From NCBI GenBank assembly GCA_041167105.1, contig JBEEGX010000223.1, positions 1 through 6,133 of the forward strand: DNA of 6,133 bases, in the 5' to 3' direction. This DNA comes from JAJPGZ01 sp041167105 (GTDB lineage Bacteria > Verrucomicrobiota > Verrucomicrobiia > Chthoniobacterales > UBA10450). The notes under the pieces were generated by a model that was given only the letters and a program-made list of their open reading frames with translations, ran no database searches and had not been told where the DNA came from. Shown one piece after another: positions 5,327 through 6,133 of this stretch. The number at the start of each line of letters is the position of its first letter. The stretch's first letter is position 1. Made by a program: the position numbers and the translations under genes.

Positions 5327-6133
5327 TTCCGCGGCGCATCCTGACGTGACTGTGAACCATCTGCAAACCGGCGCACGCGTCGCGCTTTTCGGCATGCTCG
5401 TCAACTTGATCTTTGCTGCCGTTAAAATTTTGGGCGGTATCTTCGGCAATGCTTACGTGCTCATTGCCGATGGAATCGAGTCCGCGCTCGACATCGCCGG
5501 TTCGTTAGTCATTTGGGGCGGATTGAAATTTGCGGCGCGTCCGCCGGACGAGACGCATCCTTACGGTCACGGCAAAGCGGAGCCACTCGCGGCCATCATC
5601 GTTGCGCTTGGCGTTATCGCCGCAGCCGGTGGGCTTGCTATCGAAAGTGTGCGTGAAATTCGCTTGCCGCATCACGGACCGAAGCCCTTCACGCTGGCAA
5701 TCCTTATCGTGGTAATCGTCGTAAAAGAAATCTTGTTTCGTTATGTCAATCGAATCGGTCGCGATGTTGAAAGCACTGCTGTGCAGACCGACGCGTGGCA
5801 TCATCGCAGCGACGCGTTCACGTCGGCCGCGGCATTTATCGGAATTTCCGTCGCGCTCATCGGCGGAGAAGGCTGGCAAAGCGCGGACGATTGGGCGGCG
5901 TTGTTCGCCTGCGGCGTCATCGCGACGAATGGCTTGCGGCTCTTGCGTCCGGCGTTTTACGAAATCATGGACACCGCGCCGCGTGGAGAGATTGTCGATC
6001 TTGTGGCGAAAGCGGCGTGTTCGGTTCCCGGCGTGGTCGAGATCGATAAAAATATCGTGCGCAAAATGGGCCTGAGTTTTTATGTCGATCTTCACGTGAA
6101 GGTGAATGGCGCGATTTCGGTGCGCGACGGTCA
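5322..6133 (+). CDS. Cation diffusion facilitator (CDF) metal transporter, 3' end cut by window edge
   Basis: The frame is open from ATG 5322 to the window end (270 codons). CDF proteins export divalent metals such as Zn, Fe, Co or Mn in exchange for protons, across the inner membrane. Residues about 17-210 hold the six membrane helices. TM2 carries the transport-site residues E53 and D57 (ADGIESALDI), where many relatives have H or D at the first position. HPYGHGKAEPLAA (79-91) is the signature between TM2 and TM3. TM5 has the second half-site H160xxxD164 (DAWHHRSDAFTS). A cytoplasmic ZT-dimer domain begins near 222, with VPGVVEIDKNIVRKMGLSFYVDLHVKV (235-261) visible. The metal cannot be assigned. 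The start lies 2 bases from the divergent reductase start; GTG 5346 or GTG 5352 are possible alternatives that would still keep TM1. Dispersed 10-mers encode V225-L227 and V255-L257, both in the soluble domain and none in the membrane part. Confidence 0.9.
   Translation, partial: MNSAAHPDVTVNHLQTGARVALFGMLVNLIFAAVKILGGIFGNAYVLIADGIESALDIAGSLVIWGGLKFAARPPDETHPYGHGKAEPLAAIIVALGVIAAAGGLAIESVREIRLPHHGPKPFTLAILIVVIVVKEILFRYVNRIGRDVESTAVQTDAWHHRSDAFTSAAAFIGISVALIGGEGWQSADDWAALFACGVIATNGLRLLRPAFYEIMDTAPRGEIVDLVAKAACSVPGVVEIDKNIVRKMGLSFYVDLHVKVNGAISVRDG
5993..6002 (+). repeat. Dispersed 10-mer TGTCGATCTT, copy 10 (CDF gene)
   Basis: Exact copy encoding V225-D226-L227 at the start of the soluble C-terminal domain of the metal transporter. 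It is preceded by T and followed by GTG. Confidence 0.95.
6083..6092 (+). repeat. Dispersed 10-mer TGTCGATCTT, copy 11 (CDF gene)
   Basis: Exact copy encoding V255-D256-L257 in the soluble domain of the metal transporter, only 90 bases after copy 10 and in the same orientation. It is preceded by A and followed by CAC. Confidence 0.95.

Noticed and set aside
5320..5376. Longer reductase start at 5376
   Set aside because: The 19 added residues do not look like the MDR N-terminus and would overlap the CDF gene; ATG at 5319 matches the family start.
498..6092. The repeated 10-mer as a CRISPR, insertion-sequence remnant or mobile repeat
   Set aside because: Spacing is irregular, copies lie in both orientations inside intact genes, and no shared flanking sequence longer than a few bases or target duplication is seen.
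498..6092. The Val-Asp-Leu tripeptide as a shared protein motif or sorting signal
   Set aside because: Host proteins differ in family and location, one copy is antisense and one intergenic, and the codons are invariant; a DNA-level cause fits better.

Overview
The window carries a typical bacterial chromosomal housekeeping block plus two metabolic/transport units, from a Gram-negative organism with moderately high GC. The gene order rnpA-yidD-yidC-jag, a YidC with a large periplasmic domain, a short Jag/KhpB protein without the Jag_N domain and nearly absent Shine-Dalgarno sequences together suggest the Planctomycetes-Verrucomicrobia-Chlamydiae group, most likely Verrucomicrobia. This assignment is inference; no 16S or other marker is present.

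Layout: (1) bases 2-2684 and on to 3163, plus strand: the 3' part of a DUF1761 membrane protein, then rnpA (RNase P protein), yidD, yidC (membrane insertase) and jag/khpB (KH-R3H RNA-binding protein). They are packed with overlapping or nearly touching stop and start codons, so they look like one translationally coupled operon for RNA processing and membrane protein insertion. (2) 3173-5319, minus strand: a two-gene unit of an MECR/ETR-type 2-enoyl reductase-like MDR protein followed by a sarcosine-oxidase-like FAD enzyme, joined by an ATGA overlap. It converges on jag with only 9 bases between stop codons. (3) 5322 to the window end, plus strand: a cation diffusion facilitator (metal efflux) gene, cut by the window edge. 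Its start codon lies 2 bases from the divergent reductase start, inside a 12-bp palindrome.

The most striking signal is not a gene. The exact 10-mer TGTCGATCTT occurs 11 times in 6.1 kb on both strands (chance expectation about 0.01), always preceded by A or T and mostly followed by G. It occurs in six unrelated genes and in the one convergent gap, mostly in loops or tails of the proteins. Every Val-Asp-Leu tripeptide in the window is encoded by exactly this DNA word, with a T ending the codon before it, which points to selection on DNA rather than on protein. Density, length, both-strand use and placement in tolerant sites resemble the DNA uptake sequences of Neisseriaceae and Pasteurellaceae, but the word itself is not one I recognise. 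Other dispersed-site roles (methylation, recombination, nucleoid or segregation factor binding) remain open.
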